Below, one piece after another: positions 6,490 through 6,775 of a DNA stretch of 6,775 nucleotides. Every line of letters starts with the position of its first letter. Position 1 is the stretch's first letter. Origin of the DNA: Oscillospiraceae bacterium (lineage in GTDB: Bacteria > Bacillota > Clostridia > UBA1381); assembly GCA_020860985.1 (NCBI GenBank), contig JAJBTG010000235.1, positions 1-6,775 on the forward strand, read 5' to 3'. The translations under genes were made by a program, and so were the position numbers. The notes beneath the pieces are model-generated. The model searched no databases. It was not told the DNA's origin and worked only from the letters and a program-made list of their open reading frames with translations.

Positions 6490-6529
6490 GTTCCGCCGCC
6501 CTGCGTCGGCACAAATAGTTATTAAATCC

Positions 6530-6567
6530 TCTCTTATCGGCAGGGCAAGGAATGATAAGAGATTTTT
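6530..6567 (+). terminator. Hairpin with T-run (orientation uncertain)
   Basis: TCTCTTATC (6530-6538) and GATAAGAGA (6554-6562) form a 9-bp stem with a 15-base loop, followed on the plus strand by five Ts. It looks like a plus-strand terminator, but no plus-strand gene lies upstream nearer than 4637. On the minus strand it would be a hairpin in the leader of the CmpB-like gene, about 50 bases before its start. Confidence 0.4.
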
Positions 6568-6602
6568 ACGCGCATCTCCTTTTAGGGAACTTGAAGCCGC
6601 GC

Positions 6603-6632
6603 AAAAAAATAAAGCCTAAGTCCGTCCTCGGC
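6603..6632 (-). terminator. Intrinsic-terminator-like hairpin upstream of the CmpB-like gene
   Basis: On the minus strand GCCGAGG and CTTAGGC pair with one mismatch and one G-U around a 5-base loop (6632-6614). TTTATTTTTTT follows directly (6613-6603). It could end a transcript entering from the right, or act as an attenuator about 125 bases before the CmpB-like start. Confidence 0.45.
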
Positions 6633-6775
6633 ATAAATCTCGGACGTCTCAATTTAGTTATATGACGCTGCTGCTTTTTTTAGTCTTAGAAAAAATTTCA
6701 AAATTTGATAACGTGAGCTAAAATATTAGCGGTAATTGTTTTAAAACTATTGCAAAATTTTTCACTATGGTATAT
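6633..6775. other. AT-rich intergenic DNA, no gene supported
   Basis: No reading frame of useful length. Two minus-strand frames enter from the right edge but stop after about 18 and 25 codons, too short to assign. Small features only: GCTAA/TTAGC around AATA (6717-6730), a near-palindrome that could be an operator, and A/T-rich runs at 6673-6705 that suggest bent DNA. No convincing promoter pair was found. Confidence 0.4.

Larger units (their letters stand above)
6472..6615 (-). other. Startless 47-codon open stretch overlapping the CmpB-like start
   Basis: A minus-strand frame runs from just after a TAG (6618-6616) to a TAA (6474-6472) embedded in the downstream ATGGGTAA start context. It has no ATG, GTG or TTG. 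The predicted peptide includes KGDARKNLL, FLALPIREDLIT and CADAGRRNGDFYG, which read like protein rather than random AT-rich translation. A neighbouring frame (MPRTDLGFIFLRGFKF and onward, starting near 6633) covers the bases just upstream and shifts frame at a run of seven Ts. It could be a decayed gene remnant, a repeat, or a structured leader; I cannot identify it. Confidence 0.3.

Noticed and set aside
6480..6512. N-terminal extension of the CmpB-like protein to the ATG at 6512
   Set aside because: The extra 11 residues are unlike the family start, no ribosome site precedes 6512, and GGAG is correctly placed for 6479.

Overview
The window reads like the chromosome of a low-to-moderate GC anaerobic Firmicute of the Clostridia (Oscillospiraceae/Lachnospiraceae-like). 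This rests on strong GGAGG-type Shine-Dalgarno sites, AT-rich intergenic DNA, one TTG start, and protein families typical of gut Clostridia. No rRNA, tRNA, transposase or CRISPR array was found.

Layout. Positions 1-728 (minus) hold the N-terminal 242 residues of an NdpA/YejK-family nucleoid-associated protein that runs off the left edge. A compact divergent promoter region (729-891) carries two good sigma70-type promoters back to back. Rightward from it runs a two-gene operon: a family 3 glycoside hydrolase (892-3030), then a heparinase II/III-family protein (3027-4637) joined by an ATGA stop/start overlap. Neither protein has a signal peptide, so the pair probably completes intracellular breakdown of an imported, possibly uronate-containing, oligosaccharide. 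No transporter or regulator is visible to name the substrate. The heparinase gene runs tail to tail into an unrecognised exported, membrane-anchored protein (4615-5898, minus), with a 23-bp overlap of the gene ends. Upstream of that, also on minus, is a short four-helix membrane protein of the ABC_trans_CmpB type (6063-6479), followed by its own terminator-like hairpins. The right end (6480-6775) has no convincing gene but contains hairpins and broken reading-frame pieces.

Most unusual signal. The 12-base word GGGGACACTAAA occurs four times exactly on the plus strand and once inverted, with a further one-mismatch copy. All copies lie inside the two genes of the glycoside operon. Every plus-strand copy is in the same reading frame and is spelled GGG-GAC-ACT-AAA (Gly-Asp-Thr-Lys); the near copy gives Gly-Asp-Ser-Lys. 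Two copies form a perfect 13-bp inverted repeat with a 20-nt loop inside the heparinase gene. About 0.0008 occurrences of a given 12-mer would be expected here by chance, so this looks like selection or spread at the DNA or RNA level (an iterated genomic word, uptake- or REP-like element, or a shared regulatory target) inside coding sequence.
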